From positions 1,078,216-1,142,215 of the forward strand of contig NZ_KE386569.1 of the NCBI RefSeq assembly GCF_000427625.1: a stretch of 64,000 nt of DNA, in the 5' to 3' direction. Below, in pieces: positions 35,154-44,612 of this stretch. The DNA comes from Methylobacter luteus IMV-B-3098. GTDB taxonomy: Bacteria > Pseudomonadota > Gammaproteobacteria > Methylococcales > Methylomonadaceae. How positions within the stretch are numbered: the stretch's first letter is position 1; each line of letters opens with the position of its first letter. The notes beneath the pieces are model-generated. The model made no database searches and was not told the origin of the DNA. It worked only from the letters and a program-made list of their open reading frames with translations. The translations under genes were made by a program, and so were the position numbers.

Positions 35154-36198
35154 TCCGCGAATCGTCAGGCTTTAAAAGTGCCGGTCTGTTTGCGGAATAA
35201 CTCAGGCATATAAACAGGAAGAACTGTACGCCGAAAATCAGGTTGGCCATTAATAAATGCACAGGTTGGGCAACTGCCGGCATGCCCAGTCTGTCCAGCG
35301 TAACGCCCGCAATGATCGCGGTCACAATCAGTCCGATCAACGCGAGGCCGGTGCGCAGCAAAATGCTTTTTTTGTCGACTGACTGGTAAATCTTCCAAAC
35401 CAGCCATAGGTTGGTAAATAAAATGATCGACGAGAAGGATCTGTGGATATAAAAAATGACCGGAAAGCCGTCGCGCCAGTACTGGCGATCGATATAGCCG
35501 TGCTCATGCGCGATAAAATCCACCGCTTCACGCACCTGAGTGCCCATGGCGACTTGGGTTAAAGTCATGACCATGGCGATAATCAGGACAGTCTTGAACT
35601 TATCGGGCAACCCTTGGGTGTCTATCCGGCCTATAAAGTCGCGTTGCGATCGGGCGATCGTATAAATAAGCAGGGCGACTATGAACAAAGCCAGCAGCAT
35701 ATGCAGTGTGATCATGATGGGCTTCAGATTGCTGGCAACCACGGTCGAACCCAGCCATCCCTGAAAACCCACCAGAAAAAAAACACTTAAGGACAAATAA
35801 AAGACGATCTTGTCGGTTTTCAGGTAAATGCGCGATGCCCAGAGGGTCAGGAAAATCAGGAATCCGACTGACACACCGACCAGACGATTGGTATATTCGG
35901 TCCAGGTTTTTACCGGATTGAATTGCGTGCTTTCATAGCCGCGTTCGGCATATATTTCGTGATAATTGGCAGGTAACTGGGATTCCTCGGTGGGAGGCAC
36001 CCATTGTCCGAAGCAGGTCGGCCAGTCGGGGCATCCCATGCCCGCGCCGGAGGCTCTTACAATCCCGCCCACGAGAATGACAAAATAAACGGCGAAAATG
36101 GTTAAGGTGCCCAGGCGGCGAAAACGTAAGGCTGCTTGTGTATTCATCATAGTTTTATTCGGGGTACTGCTGTTTAGGAAAGCGTGCTCTTTGCTCAT
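35137..36198 (-). CDS. ctaA: Heme A synthase (COX15/CtaA family)
   Basis: 353 residues with about eight membrane helices. Features of the COX15 type: GGIVRASGAGMGCPDWPTCFGQW at the N-terminus, EYTNRLVG with a heme-ligand His-equivalent region, HMLLALFIVALLIY and HRSFSSIILFTNLWLVW, where conserved His bind heme. It oxidises the C8 methyl of heme O to make heme A for aa3-type cytochrome oxidase. Translation may start at 36198 or at an internal Met 16-17 residues later, as the first residues are polar and not conserved. It converges with the SPOR gene. Confidence 0.92.
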   Translation of the reverse strand: MSKEHAFLNSSTPNKTMMNTQAALRFRRLGTLTIFAVYFVILVGGIVRASGAGMGCPDWPTCFGQWVPPTEESQLPANYHEIYAERGYESTQFNPVKTWTEYTNRLVGVSVGFLIFLTLWASRIYLKTDKIVFYLSLSVFFLVGFQGWLGSTVVASNLKPIMITLHMLLALFIVALLIYTIARSQRDFIGRIDTQGLPDKFKTVLIIAMVMTLTQVAMGTQVREAVDFIAHEHGYIDRQYWRDGFPVIFYIHRSFSSIILFTNLWLVWKIYQSVDKKSILLRTGLALIGLIVTAIIAGVTLDRLGMPAVAQPVHLLMANLIFGVQFFLFICLSYSANRPALLKPDDSRITSTD

Positions 36199-36482
36199 TC
36201 AATTTTGTCTGAAATACTTTTTCCGTTATTTCAGCATCGGTTGCAGGACTCGGTCTGCCAAAAGCGGGAACTGTAGAGCAGTCAATCCGGCATGCCGGAT
36301 GATCAGTTCCCGCGGTGCTCCGCAAGAGATCTATTTTGCACAATATCGACATAGCACGCGTTAGGTTCCAAAATGCGAGCAAAGCATGACGTCTGGCATC
36401 AAGTTCCCTTCGAACATATCAAGGAAACCCTGATTGGTAGTAAATCGCATTCTCAGCGAGCTATGTCACTAAATGGATGAAA

Positions 36483-37484
36483 TTATAGCGCCAATAACGT
36501 GATCTTGTCCTGATCCTGATTGTTTAAGGCAAGATTATAAGTATTCGCATCAGACACTTGCAGAACGATAAGCATTCTGTAAATGTTTTGTCGGGCTTGC
36601 GCCATGAGCACCGCGCCAACCGTTTGTTCCATGCCGGTGCTCTTATCGATGATTGCCATATTGGGTTCGGGCGCGGTTGACGAAGAAGCGCATTCGGCTA
36701 GAAACATTTCTCGTTTGGTTTTGCCGAGATAATGAGTCCGGGCCACAATTTCCTGGCCGGTATAGCACCCTTTGTTGAAACTGATGCCGCCCAATTTGTC
36801 CAGGTTGAGCATTTGCGGAATGAATTCCTCGGATGTCTCGGGCGCCAGCCACGGAAGTCCGGCGATAATGTCCAGATAGCGCCATTGCTCGGAGCTTTGA
36901 GGCTGGAAACCATGATCGCCAGTCCATACAGTCCAAAGTGTCGCGGCCGTCTCCGGCTCTGAAATGACCAGACACCTGTTCTGTCCGGGCGAAAGGTTGA
37001 TAAAGGCCGCGTCCTGCTGGCTGGTTGCAAACAACTGTTCAGGCAAGGATAAGCCGCCTGGTTGCCCGCTGGGATAGCTGAGCCCGATCAAACATAGTTC
37101 ATCCGAACTGTCGGTTAATTGCACATCGGACCGCAGAATATACTTTTGCAGTCTGTCTTTGACCGATCCCAGCAATGCTTTAGGCAGAACCAGAAGGAAT
37201 GCATCGATTTTTTTTACAAGTAAGAAAGTGGTAATGACGCGCCCTTTCGGATTGCACAGGGCCCCGAGGCTGCTTTGGGTCTCGGTAATTTCATCGATAT
37301 TACAAGTGATCTGTCCTTGCAGGAATTTTGCCGCATCATTTCCGGCAACAGTCAGAACAGCCAGGTCCGGGATGGCATAAATTTGTTTATCGCTATCAGG
37401 CGAAATGGAAGGAAAAACAATATCGCCCTCATCTTTAAATGTGGCATGTTCAGCGATTAGAAAATTTTTCCAGTTTCGGTTCAT
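36483..37484 (-). CDS. ygfZ: tRNA-modifying / folate-binding protein YgfZ
   Basis: 333 residues, normal length. The YgfZ signature GGISFNKGCYTGQEIVART (about 233-251) with its conserved Cys is present, together with FLQGQITCNI near residue 55 and a GcvT-like fold. YgfZ binds tetrahydrofolate and supports the repair or assembly of certain iron-sulfur enzymes such as MiaB. It is divergent from the succinate dehydrogenase operon, an iron-sulfur enzyme, with 165 bases between. Confidence 0.93.
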   Translation of the reverse strand: MNRNWKNFLIAEHATFKDEGDIVFPSISPDSDKQIYAIPDLAVLTVAGNDAAKFLQGQITCNIDEITETQSSLGALCNPKGRVITTFLLVKKIDAFLLVLPKALLGSVKDRLQKYILRSDVQLTDSSDELCLIGLSYPSGQPGGLSLPEQLFATSQQDAAFINLSPGQNRCLVISEPETAATLWTVWTGDHGFQPQSSEQWRYLDIIAGLPWLAPETSEEFIPQMLNLDKLGGISFNKGCYTGQEIVARTHYLGKTKREMFLAECASSSTAPEPNMAIIDKSTGMEQTVGAVLMAQARQNIYRMLIVLQVSDANTYNLALNNQDQDKITLLAL

Positions 37485-37602
37485 GGATGAGATTTAATGG
37501 ATGGATAAGAGGGATAGCGATTATAACGTGCTTTAAACAAAGACAAAAATAAGCCTGTTTCACAATCTGTCATGCCTAAATTAGGTATTGGCTTATCAGC
37601 GG

Positions 37603-37633
37603 TTGACAAGGTATTATCAACTTTCACTATGGC
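37603..37633 (+). promoter_or_regulatory. Possible promoter of the sdh operon
   Basis: A perfect -35 TTGACA at 37603-37608 is followed after 19 bases by TATGGC. It is 17 bases upstream of the sdhC start, so the transcript leader would be very short; the assignment is tentative. Confidence 0.35.
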
Positions 37634-37649
37634 TTAATCGTGATGTGTT

Positions 37650-38030
37650 ATGGACCAACAGAAAAGAATCCGACCGCTTTCCCCTCATCTTCAGGTTTAC
37701 AAGTTACCCTTGAATGCAGTTGCATCCATTGTTCACCGTATCACTGGTGTCGTATTGTCGGTGGGGCTGCTGCTGTTTGTAGGCAGTTTGCTGACAATCA
37801 GCGCAGGGGGGGATGCCTATATGGCTATGCAAAACCTTATGAACCATGCCTTAGGCACTCTGGTTCTATGGCTATTTATTTATGCGCTATTCTTTCATTT
37901 GTGCCACGGCGTCAGGCATTTGGTCTGGGATGCAGGCAGCGGGTTCGAACGGGAACACATGGACAGGAATGTCTATATCGAGCTGATAGCATCGATCATT
38001 CTGACTGTCGCCAGTTTTTTCTTACTTTAA
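37650..38030 (+). CDS. sdhC: Succinate dehydrogenase cytochrome b556 subunit
   Basis: 126 residues with three membrane helices. RPLSPHLQVYKLPLNAVASI and VHRITGVVLSVGLLLF hold the family's quinone-site Ser and conserved His; FHLCHGVRHLVWDAG carries the heme-ligand His. It anchors SdhAB and, with SdhD, forms the ubiquinone site. First gene of sdhCDAB-sdhE-ygfX. Confidence 0.95.
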   Translation: MDQQKRIRPLSPHLQVYKLPLNAVASIVHRITGVVLSVGLLLFVGSLLTISAGGDAYMAMQNLMNHALGTLVLWLFIYALFFHLCHGVRHLVWDAGSGFEREHMDRNVYIELIASIILTVASFFLL

Positions 38031-38042
38031 GCAGAGGCTATT

Positions 38043-38423
38043 ATGGATTATCGCACACCGCTTGCCAGAGCCCGCGGTCTGGGGTCTGCAAAGGCAGGAA
38101 CTGTTCATTGGTGGATGCAGAGAGTCACGGCTGTTGCGCTCATTCCACTGTCGCTGTGGTGGCTGACGTTCATCGGTCATCTCTTAAAGTCGCCTTATTC
38201 CCATACCGTAGCCTGGCTGTCCAAACCTTTAAACGGCGTGCTCATGATCGCCTGGGTTCTGGCGGTTTTTTACCACGCCGGCTTGGGCCTGCAGGTAGTC
38301 ATAGAAGACTATGTTCATACTGAATGGCTAAAGATTGTTTCTGTGTGGATGGTCAAGCTGACATTTGTTTTTCTGGCGTTGATCGCTGTGATGGCAATCT
38401 TTAATATAAGAGAAATGGTATAA
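38043..38423 (+). CDS. sdhD: Succinate dehydrogenase membrane anchor subunit
   Basis: 126 residues with three membrane helices. KAGTVHWWMQRVTAVALIPL at the start and FYHAGLGLQVVIEDYVHTEW, holding the heme-side His and quinone-site Tyr, are typical of proteobacterial SdhD. It pairs with SdhC. It begins 12 bases after sdhC and ends 3 bases before sdhA. Confidence 0.95.
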   Translation: MDYRTPLARARGLGSAKAGTVHWWMQRVTAVALIPLSLWWLTFIGHLLKSPYSHTVAWLSKPLNGVLMIAWVLAVFYHAGLGLQVVIEDYVHTEWLKIVSVWMVKLTFVFLALIAVMAIFNIREMV

Positions 38424-38426
38424 GGC

Positions 38427-40211
38427 ATGTCGAACGATTATAAAATTATTGAACATAGCTACGATACCGTCGTCGTAGGCGCTGGCGGCGCAGGTTTGCG
38501 CGCGACTCTCGGTATGGCGGAAAAGGGATTGAAAACGGCCTGCATCAGTAAGGTTTTCCCCACCCGCAGTCATACCGTCGCCGCACAGGGTGGCATCAGC
38601 GCGGCATTGGGCAATATGGGCGAAGACGACTGGCGCTGGCATATGTACGATACTGTTAAAGGTTCCGACTGGCTGGGTGACCAGGATGCCATCGAATATA
38701 TGTGTCGCGAGGCCATCCCGGCCATCATCGAGCTTGAGCATTACGGCGTGCCTTTTTCCAGAACGTCGGACGGCAGAATCTACCAGCGCGCGTTCGGCGG
38801 CATGACCACGCATTTTGGCGAAGGCACGGCCCAGCGCACATGTGCCGCCGCTGACCTGACCGGTCACGCTATCCTGCATACCTTGTATCAACAATCGCTC
38901 AAACATCAGGCCGAGTTTTTTGTTGAATATATCGCCCTTGATCTGATCATGGAAGATGGCGTCTGTAAGGGGGTGCTAGCCTGGTGTCTGGATGATGGCA
39001 GCCTGCATTTATTCAGGTCTCATATGACCGTTCTGGCTACGGGCGGCTATGGACGTTGCTATTTTTCCTGCACGTCCGCCCATATCGTGACCGGTGACGG
39101 CAACGCGATGGTGCTGCGGGCCGGATTGCCATTGCAGGACATGGAGTTCGTGCAGTTTCACCCGACCGGCATTTACGGTGCGGGTTGTCTGATTACGGAA
39201 GGCGTTAGAGGCGAGGGCGGCTATCTGACCAATTCGGAAGGCGAGCGTTTTATGGAACGCTATGCACCGAATGCGAAAGACCTCGCCTCCCGCGATGTCG
39301 TAAGCCGCGCCATCATGCTGGAAATCAGGGAAGGACGCGGCGTAGGCAAGGAACGCGATCACGTTTATCTGCATATCGAACACCTGGACCCGGAAATCAT
39401 CAAGGAACGCCTGCCCGGCATATCCGAAACTGCCCGGATTTTTGCCGGTGTTGACGTTACCAAAGATCCTATTCCAGTTTTGCCTACCGTGCATTACAAC
39501 ATGGGCGGCATTCCGACCAATTACAAGGCCGAGGTGATCACCAAGAATGGGGATGATTCCGAAGTCGTGGTGCCCGGGTTGATGGCGATAGGCGAGGCGG
39601 CCTGCGTGTCTGTCCACGGCGCCAACAGGCTGGGTTCGAATTCATTGCTCGACCTGATCGTTTTCGGACGGTCGGCGGCCATACGGTGCGCCGAGCTGAT
39701 CAAGCCAGGAACACCCCATGCGCCTTTAAAACAGGGTGCCTGCGATCAGGCTATCGCCCGTTTTGACCGCATCCGGTATGGCAAGGGCCCTCTAAAAACG
39801 GCTGATGTGCGTTTAAACATGCAAAAAACCATGCAGACGCATGCCGCGGTTTTCAGAACCGGCCCCGTGCTTAATGAAGGCATCGAGAAGTTAAGGCAAG
39901 TTGTCGATTCCTTTGCTGATATCGGGATCAAGGATCAATCCTTGATCTGGAATACGGATCTGGTTGAAACACTGGAACTGGACAATCTGTTAAGCCAGGC
40001 CATGGTGACAATTATCGGAGCGGCGAACAGAACGGAAAGCCGGGGAGGGCATGCCAGAGAAGATTATCCCGAGCGCGATGACCAGAAATGGCTGAAGCAT
40101 TCGCTGCTCTGGCTGGATAAGAGCCGGATTAAAATCGATTACCGACCCGTGCATTTGTATACCTTGACTGATGCAGTTGAAGTCATTCCACCTAAGAAGA
40201 GGGTTTACTGA
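38427..40211 (+). CDS. sdhA: Succinate dehydrogenase flavoprotein subunit
   Basis: 594 residues. FAD binding begins [19 protein letters not shown]; the covalent-FAD His lies in [11 protein letters not shown]; catalytic residues are in [29 protein letters not shown] and [20 protein letters not shown]-type segments. It oxidises succinate to fumarate on the cytoplasmic face, linking the citric-acid cycle to the respiratory chain. Its stop codon overlaps the sdhB start. Confidence 0.98.
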   Translation: MSNDYKIIEHSYDTVVVGAGGAGLRATLGMAEKGLKTACISKVFPTRSHTVAAQGGISAALGNMGEDDWRWHMYDTVKGSDWLGDQDAIEYMCREAIPAIIELEHYGVPFSRTSDGRIYQRAFGGMTTHFGEGTAQRTCAAADLTGHAILHTLYQQSLKHQAEFFVEYIALDLIMEDGVCKGVLAWCLDDGSLHLFRSHMTVLATGGYGRCYFSCTSAHIVTGDGNAMVLRAGLPLQDMEFVQFHPTGIYGAGCLITEGVRGEGGYLTNSEGERFMERYAPNAKDLASRDVVSRAIMLEIREGRGVGKERDHVYLHIEHLDPEIIKERLPGISETARIFAGVDVTKDPIPVLPTVHYNMGGIPTNYKAEVITKNGDDSEVVVPGLMAIGEAACVSVHGANRLGSNSLLDLIVFGRSAAIRCAELIKPGTPHAPLKQGACDQAIARFDRIRYGKGPLKTADVRLNMQKTMQTHAAVFRTGPVLNEGIEKLRQVVDSFADIGIKDQSLIWNTDLVETLELDNLLSQAMVTIIGAANRTESRGGHAREDYPERDDQKWLKHSLLWLDKSRIKIDYRPVHLYTLTDAVEVIPPKKRVY

Positions 40212-40996
40212 TGGTTGAATTTGCCTTGCCTAAAAACTCGGTGCTTAAAAAAGGCAAAGTTTTTTCCGCACCTGCGCATGCCAAGCATATAAAACAGTTC
40301 GAAGTTTACCGATGGGATCCCGAGAGCGGTGAAAATCCGCGCATCGATACCTATGAAATCGACCTCGACGACTGTGGGCCTATGGTGCTCGATGCGATTA
40401 TCAAGATCAAGAATGACATCGACAGCACCTTGACCTTCAGGCGATCGTGTCGGGAAGGCATTTGCGGCTCCTGTGCGATGAATATTAATGGCAAAAACAC
40501 GCTGGCTTGTATCAAGGCTATTGAGGATTATCCGGGCACGATAAAAATTTTCCCGTTGCCGCATCTGGCTGTTATAAAGGATCTGGTCGGTGATCTGAGC
40601 CATTTTTTCGCTCAGTATGCTTCCATAAAACCCTGGATAGAAACTCAAACACCGCCTCCTGCGGACAGGGAGCGGTTGCAGAGCAAAGAAGACCGCAAAA
40701 AACTTGATGGTTATTATGAGTGCATTTTGTGCGCCTGCTGCTCAACCAGTTGCCCGAGTTATTGGTGGAACAGCGAGCGCTTTTTGGGACCGGCCGTTTT
40801 ATTGCAGGCCTACCGCTGGCTTTCGGATAGCCGCGATGAATATGCCGGCGAGCGGTTGGATGATCTCGAAGATCCCTTTAAACTGTACCGGTGCCATACC
40901 ATTATGAACTGTACCGATACCTGCCCTAAAAACCTGAATCCAGCAAAAGCAATTGCCGAAATTAAAAAGATGCTGTTAATACGTCAACAGGGCTGA
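40211..40996 (+). CDS. sdhB: Succinate dehydrogenase iron-sulfur subunit
   Basis: 261 residues, slightly longer than E. coli SdhB (238). The plant-type ferredoxin domain shows [21 protein letters not shown] for [2Fe-2S]; the C-terminal domain has [16 protein letters not shown] and [17 protein letters not shown] for the [4Fe-4S] and [3Fe-4S] clusters. It carries electrons from SdhA to the quinone site. The N-terminal extra ~20 residues are basic. Confidence 0.98.
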   Translation: MVEFALPKNSVLKKGKVFSAPAHAKHIKQFEVYRWDPESGENPRIDTYEIDLDDCGPMVLDAIIKIKNDIDSTLTFRRSCREGICGSCAMNINGKNTLACIKAIEDYPGTIKIFPLPHLAVIKDLVGDLSHFFAQYASIKPWIETQTPPPADRERLQSKEDRKKLDGYYECILCACCSTSCPSYWWNSERFLGPAVLLQAYRWLSDSRDEYAGERLDDLEDPFKLYRCHTIMNCTDTCPKNLNPAKAIAEIKKMLLIRQQG

Positions 40997-41244
40997 TGGT
41001 TCCAGAGGAAAAACTGAGATGGCTCTGCCGACGCGGTTCGCTGGAGCTGGATATGATGCTTAACCTGTATCTGGACCGTTGCTATTTAACGGCGGGGCAT
41101 GATGAACAGCAACTGTTTCAGGCGTTGCTGAATTTCAGCGATGGGGAGCTGTTGATGTATCTGATGGGCGAACAATTGCCTGAAGAAAAAGGAATGGATT
41201 CTCTTGTCAAAAAAATACGATCCCTCTCTGCTGCTGAAACTTAA
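40996..41244 (+). CDS. sdhE: FAD assembly factor SdhE
   Basis: 82 residues. The conserved RRGSLELDMMLNLYL (about 10-24) contains the RGxxE motif needed for covalent flavinylation of SdhA. It begins at the last base of the sdhB stop codon and is therefore coupled. The gene overlaps ygfX by 41 bases. Confidence 0.93.
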   Translation: MVPEEKLRWLCRRGSLELDMMLNLYLDRCYLTAGHDEQQLFQALLNFSDGELLMYLMGEQLPEEKGMDSLVKKIRSLSAAET

Positions 41245-41635
41245 ATCTTCTAAACGATTAAAGCGACTGCTTATTTCCGCTCATGTGCTTGCGCTGGGCG
41301 CGTGTCTGGCCAATGCCTTGCCGCTTGCTATCAAATTGAGTTTGATGGCGGGCATTGGGCTGCATCTTGGGATTGTCGTCAAGCGTTTAAATGATTCGCT
41401 GCAAACAATCAGGTATACCGAAACATCAGGCTGGGAAATTTCCAAAGATGATGACTTTGAGCCGATCCGGATTTTAAACTCAACGGTTGTCACCGTATAC
41501 GCGGTATTTTTACACGTGATAATACAGAGTGCAGGCAAAAAGAATATTGTTATCTTAAACGATGCCTTATCAGAAGATGACTATCGGTCTTTTATCGTGA
41601 AATTGAGAACTACAGTCATAACCAGGGACAAATAA
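41204..41635 (+). CDS. ygfX: YgfX-like membrane protein
   Basis: 143 residues from a TTG start at 41204 inside sdhE; a GGA lies about 10 bases upstream, and no other start fits the membrane segments. Two adjacent hydrophobic helices (LLISAHVLALGACLANALPL, IKLSLMAGIGLHLGIVV) are followed by a soluble C-terminal half, the layout of YgfX. In E. coli the SdhE-YgfX pair (once described as antitoxin-toxin CptB-CptA) affects SdhE function and cell shape. The sequence is poorly conserved, so the name rests on position and topology. Confidence 0.75.
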   Translation: MSKKYDPSLLLKLKSSKRLKRLLISAHVLALGACLANALPLAIKLSLMAGIGLHLGIVVKRLNDSLQTIRYTETSGWEISKDDDFEPIRILNSTVVTVYAVFLHVIIQSAGKKNIVILNDALSEDDYRSFIVKLRTTVITRDK

Positions 41636-41831
41636 GATAACCAATGAAGCTAATTCTGAAAGTTTCAAGGACAGGACTTATACATTAATCGCCTTTTAGG
41701 CGAAGCCGCACCCCGCATTGGATAAATAGGCTTTTTAGATTAAAGCGATAAATTGTATAATTAGCAGTTTGTTTCAGCTTGAACCTCTTGCTGTACTCCT
41801 TTCCTGTACCACATTCTATTAAGAGAACCCT

Positions 41832-42923
41832 ATGGCATTGTATTGCGGAATCGTTGGTTTGCCCAATGTTGGAAAATCAACCCTGTTTAACGCATTAACC
41901 CGGGCGAAGATCGCCGCCGAAAACTATCCATTCTGTACGATTGATCCTAACGTGGGCGTCGTTCCCGTGCCCGACAATAGAATGGAAAAACTGGCAGAAA
42001 TTGTGAAACCCGAGCGGACACTGCCTACAACCATTGAATTTGTCGATATTGCAGGATTGGTCGCCGGTGCATCGAAAGGCGAGGGTCTGGGCAATCAGTT
42101 TTTAGGCAACATTCGTGAAACCGATGCGATAGCCCACGTCGTACGCTGTTTTCATGACGACAATGTTGTTCATGTGGCCGGTAAAATCGATCCCGTTTCC
42201 GATATAGAAGTCATTAATACCGAACTGGCATTGGCTGATATGGCTACGGTTGACAGGGCATTGCAGCGCGTATCAAAAGCCGCCAAATCCGGCAACAAAG
42301 AAGAACTGGCGAAAAAACAGGTGCTGGAAAAAGTCGCCAAGCACCTGGATACCGGCGAGCCTGTGCGTGCCATGGGGCTGAGCGATGACGAGACAGCGTT
42401 GATAAAAGACCTGTGCCTGTTAACGATCAAGCCCACCATGTATATCGCCAATGTTCAGGATGACGGCTTCGAAGACAATCCCTTGCTGGATAAGGTCAGA
42501 GCGTTTGCCGACAAGGAAGGGGCTGTCGTCGTGCCGATATGCGCCGCGATAGAGGCGGAAATTGCCCAGTTGGATGACGACGAAAAGAAAGAATTCCTCG
42601 ACGATCTGGGCCTGGAAGAACCGGGCCTGAACCGCGTCGTCAGGGCCGGCTACGCGCTGCTGAATCTGTCCACCTATTTTACCGCCGGCGTAAAGGAAGT
42701 CCGGGCCTGGACCATTCCGACAGGCGCAACCGCGCCTCAGGCGGCCGGTGTTATACACTCGGATTTTGAAAGAGGCTTTATCCGCGCCGAAGTGATCGCC
42801 TATGAAGACTTCATCGCCAATAAAGGCGAGCAGGGTGCCAAGGACGCCGGAAAATGGCGTCTTGAAGGCAAGGATTACATCGTTAAGGACGGCGATGTGG
42901 TACATTTCAGATTCAACGTTTGA
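41832..42923 (+). CDS. ychF: Redox-regulated ATPase YchF
   Basis: 363 residues, the normal length. The P-loop [36 protein letters not shown] and the atypical base-recognition motif (NVQDD region in place of NKxD) give the ATP preference of this Obg-related protein; the C-terminal TGS-like domain ends with [18 protein letters not shown]. It associates with ribosomes and is linked to stress responses. It is a single gene with a clear terminator, upstream of two tRNA genes. Confidence 0.97.
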   Translation: MALYCGIVGLPNVGKSTLFNALTRAKIAAENYPFCTIDPNVGVVPVPDNRMEKLAEIVKPERTLPTTIEFVDIAGLVAGASKGEGLGNQFLGNIRETDAIAHVVRCFHDDNVVHVAGKIDPVSDIEVINTELALADMATVDRALQRVSKAAKSGNKEELAKKQVLEKVAKHLDTGEPVRAMGLSDDETALIKDLCLLTIKPTMYIANVQDDGFEDNPLLDKVRAFADKEGAVVVPICAAIEAEIAQLDDDEKKEFLDDLGLEEPGLNRVVRAGYALLNLSTYFTAGVKEVRAWTIPTGATAPQAAGVIHSDFERGFIRAEVIAYEDFIANKGEQGAKDAGKWRLEGKDYIVKDGDVVHFRFNV

Positions 42924-42931
42924 CAAAACAG

Positions 42932-42960
42932 GAGCGGGTATATAAAATGCCCGCTCTTTT
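42932..42960 (+). terminator. Rho-independent terminator of ychF
   Basis: GAGCGGG at 42932-42938 pairs with CCCGCTC at 42950-42956, followed by TTTT. It starts 8 bases after the ychF stop and precedes the first tRNA gene by 15 bases. Confidence 0.75.
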
Positions 42961-42975
42961 AAAGGCCTATCCAGA

Positions 42976-43052
42976 GGCGATGTAGCTCAGCCGGTTAGAG
43001 CGTGGGATTCATAACCCCAAGGTCGGTGGTTCGATCCCACCCATCGCCACCA
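42976..43052 (+). tRNA. tRNA-Met (CAT), copy 1
   Basis: 77 bases including an encoded CCA. The 7-bp acceptor stem GGCGATG/CATCGCC is perfect, the D-arm starts TAGCTCAG, the anticodon loop is TTCATAA with anticodon CAT, and the T-loop is GGTTCGATCC. The G1-C72 pair and absence of the three G-C anticodon-stem pairs of initiators indicate an elongator-type tRNA; a lysidine-modified tRNA-Ile2 also has anticodon CAT and cannot be fully excluded. Confidence 0.93.
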
Positions 43053-43125
43053 TTATCCTTATCTGAAGTTTTACAGTTGCAGTATCACCGGATGCTCGGC
43101 TTTACAACATAAAGACCTTCCAGAA

Positions 43126-43202
43126 GGCGATGTAGCTCAGCCGGTTAGAGCGTGGGATTCATAACCCCAAGGTCGGTGGTTCGATCCCACCCATCGCCAC
43201 CA
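43126..43202 (+). tRNA. tRNA-Met (CAT), copy 2
   Basis: Identical to the copy at 42976-43052 over all 77 bases, CCA included. The 73-base spacer between them is different sequence, although the few bases just upstream (CCAGA before GGCGATG) are similar, consistent with a local duplication. Confidence 0.93.
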
Positions 43203-43348
43203 TTTTTTAAAGCCCATTCTTTGCGGTATGTATGACGGAAAATTCTTGAATACCTAATCCGTAGCAAATCATAATAAAGCCTATTTTGATTTGATCTTTT
43301 CTGATCCTGGTTTTTATTTGTCTTACCCAAAGCCTTATTAAGCATTGA

Positions 43349-43915
43349 ATGACCAAATCCCTCTCGCATGTTATAGGCTTCGATGACGCTCCGTTTTCAC
43401 GCGCGCATAGAGGGGATGTGCTGCTGGTGGGCGCGGTTTATGCCGGCCTGCGGCTGGATGCCGTGCTGAGCGGCAAAGTCAGGCGAGACGGCGCTAACGC
43501 CACGCGGAATATCATTAAGCTGATCAGCGGCTCGCGTTTCGCCGGCCATCTGCAACTCGTGATGCTGCAGGGCATTGCCTTTGCCGGTTTCAACGTGGTC
43601 GATCTGCCGCTGTTGCACAAGACGCTCGGCCTGCCGGTGCTGGTGGTCATGCGCAGGCGTCCCGATATGCAGGCGATCAGGCAAACCTTGCTGAATCATG
43701 TGCCCGGCGGCCAGCGCAAATGGCGGCTGGTCGAACGGGCAGGGCCCGTGGAGCCGGTCCGGCAGGTATTTGTGCAGCGGATTGGGCTTACCTTGGCCGA
43801 TGCTGACCGGACGCTACGGTTTCTTGCCGTCAACAGCCATATCCCCGAGCCGCTACGGACGGCCCATCTGATCGCCGGCGGTATAACCCTGGGCGAAAGC
43901 CGGCATCGTCCTTAA
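43349..43915 (+). CDS. DUF99 family protein
   Basis: 188 residues with no signal or membrane helix. The N-terminal HVIGFDDAPFS, GDVLLVGAVYAGLRLDAVL and GFNVVDLPLLHKTLGLPVLV are the hallmarks of DUF99, a family with an endonuclease-V-like fold found mainly in archaea and some bacteria; the FDD acidic pair is part of the putative active site. No function has been shown. Alone on the plus strand after the tRNA genes. Its TAA stop lies inside the inverted repeat at 43912-43998. Confidence 0.8.
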   Translation: MTKSLSHVIGFDDAPFSRAHRGDVLLVGAVYAGLRLDAVLSGKVRRDGANATRNIIKLISGSRFAGHLQLVMLQGIAFAGFNVVDLPLLHKTLGLPVLVVMRRRPDMQAIRQTLLNHVPGGQRKWRLVERAGPVEPVRQVFVQRIGLTLADADRTLRFLAVNSHIPEPLRTAHLIAGGITLGESRHRP

Positions 43916-43998
43916 TTTGTAGGCTGGGTTGATAAACCCAGCATTCGAAGCCGCCCAAGCTGGGTTTCCGCAAAGCTCCAACCCAGCCTACAAATTAA
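43912..43998. repeat. 87-bp inverted-repeat element between convergent genes
   Basis: TTAATTTGTAGGCTGGGTT (43912-43930) is perfectly inverted at 43980-43998. The TAA stop codons of the DUF99 gene (43913-43915) and of the converging lipoprotein gene (43995-43997, minus strand) both fall inside the arms. Internal smaller hairpins built on GCTGGGTT/AACCCAGC are present. It looks like a REP or MITE unit that may act as a bidirectional terminator. Confidence 0.75.
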
Positions 43999-44600
43999 AC
44001 AGCCAGCCTCTGTAACTCATCAGCCAGGTCGCGGCTTAAACGGTTGAGGCATTCGTTGAGCGCTTTTACCATGACAGCGTAGTCGGTAGTCGATGTCGGT
44101 TCACGGTAAGAGACCTGCCGGTTCAATACCGTCCCATCATCGCGCGTTATCTGCCATTGCGCGGTCAACCCGGCCTGTCCTTGCGGGTCTGCATGAAATT
44201 CGAGAATATTGATGGACAGCCGGAAACTTGTTCGTTCCGCCGTATTCGAATTTTTAGAAAATACCACTTCGGCTGGCACGAGAAGCGTGAGATTTTGAGC
44301 CAACACACGGCTGATATTGTGATCCAGCGCTTCGGCCCAGCGATTGAGTTCGCTCAGGTGATAGGCGTTTTTACCGGTGGCGGTCACAATCTGGGGTCTG
44401 TCCACATAGTCTGGAATGCGAACGGATTTCAGGATAATGACGGGCTTTTGGGCGGCTCCGGTCGGCCTTTTGTGCTCAATGCCAGTGATCGGCTCAAGCA
44501 TATAGAATTGTGACGGAGACGTTGCCCCGCCTATGCAAGCCGCAAGGGACAGGAGCAGAACGGACAGCAGCGGAAGAAAAACAAGCCGGTTCATGGGCAT
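43995..44600 (-). CDS. ABC-transport auxiliary lipoprotein (PqiC/DUF330-like)
   Basis: 201 residues. A signal peptide with lipobox (LLSLAAC) leads to a PqiC-like domain: FYMLEPITG, IILKSVRIPDYVDRPQIV, RWAEALDHNISRVLAQNLTL. PqiC-type lipoproteins sit on the inner face of the outer membrane as part of MCE lipid transport. The start at 44600 has AGAGG nine bases upstream. Last gene of the permease-ATPase-MCE-lipoprotein operon. Confidence 0.85.
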   Translation of the reverse strand: MPMNRLVFLPLLSVLLLSLAACIGGATSPSQFYMLEPITGIEHKRPTGAAQKPVIILKSVRIPDYVDRPQIVTATGKNAYHLSELNRWAEALDHNISRVLAQNLTLLVPAEVVFSKNSNTAERTSFRLSINILEFHADPQGQAGLTAQWQITRDDGTVLNRQVSYREPTSTTDYAVMVKALNECLNRLSRDLADELQRLAV

Positions 44601-44612
44601 GGTCGATATCCT

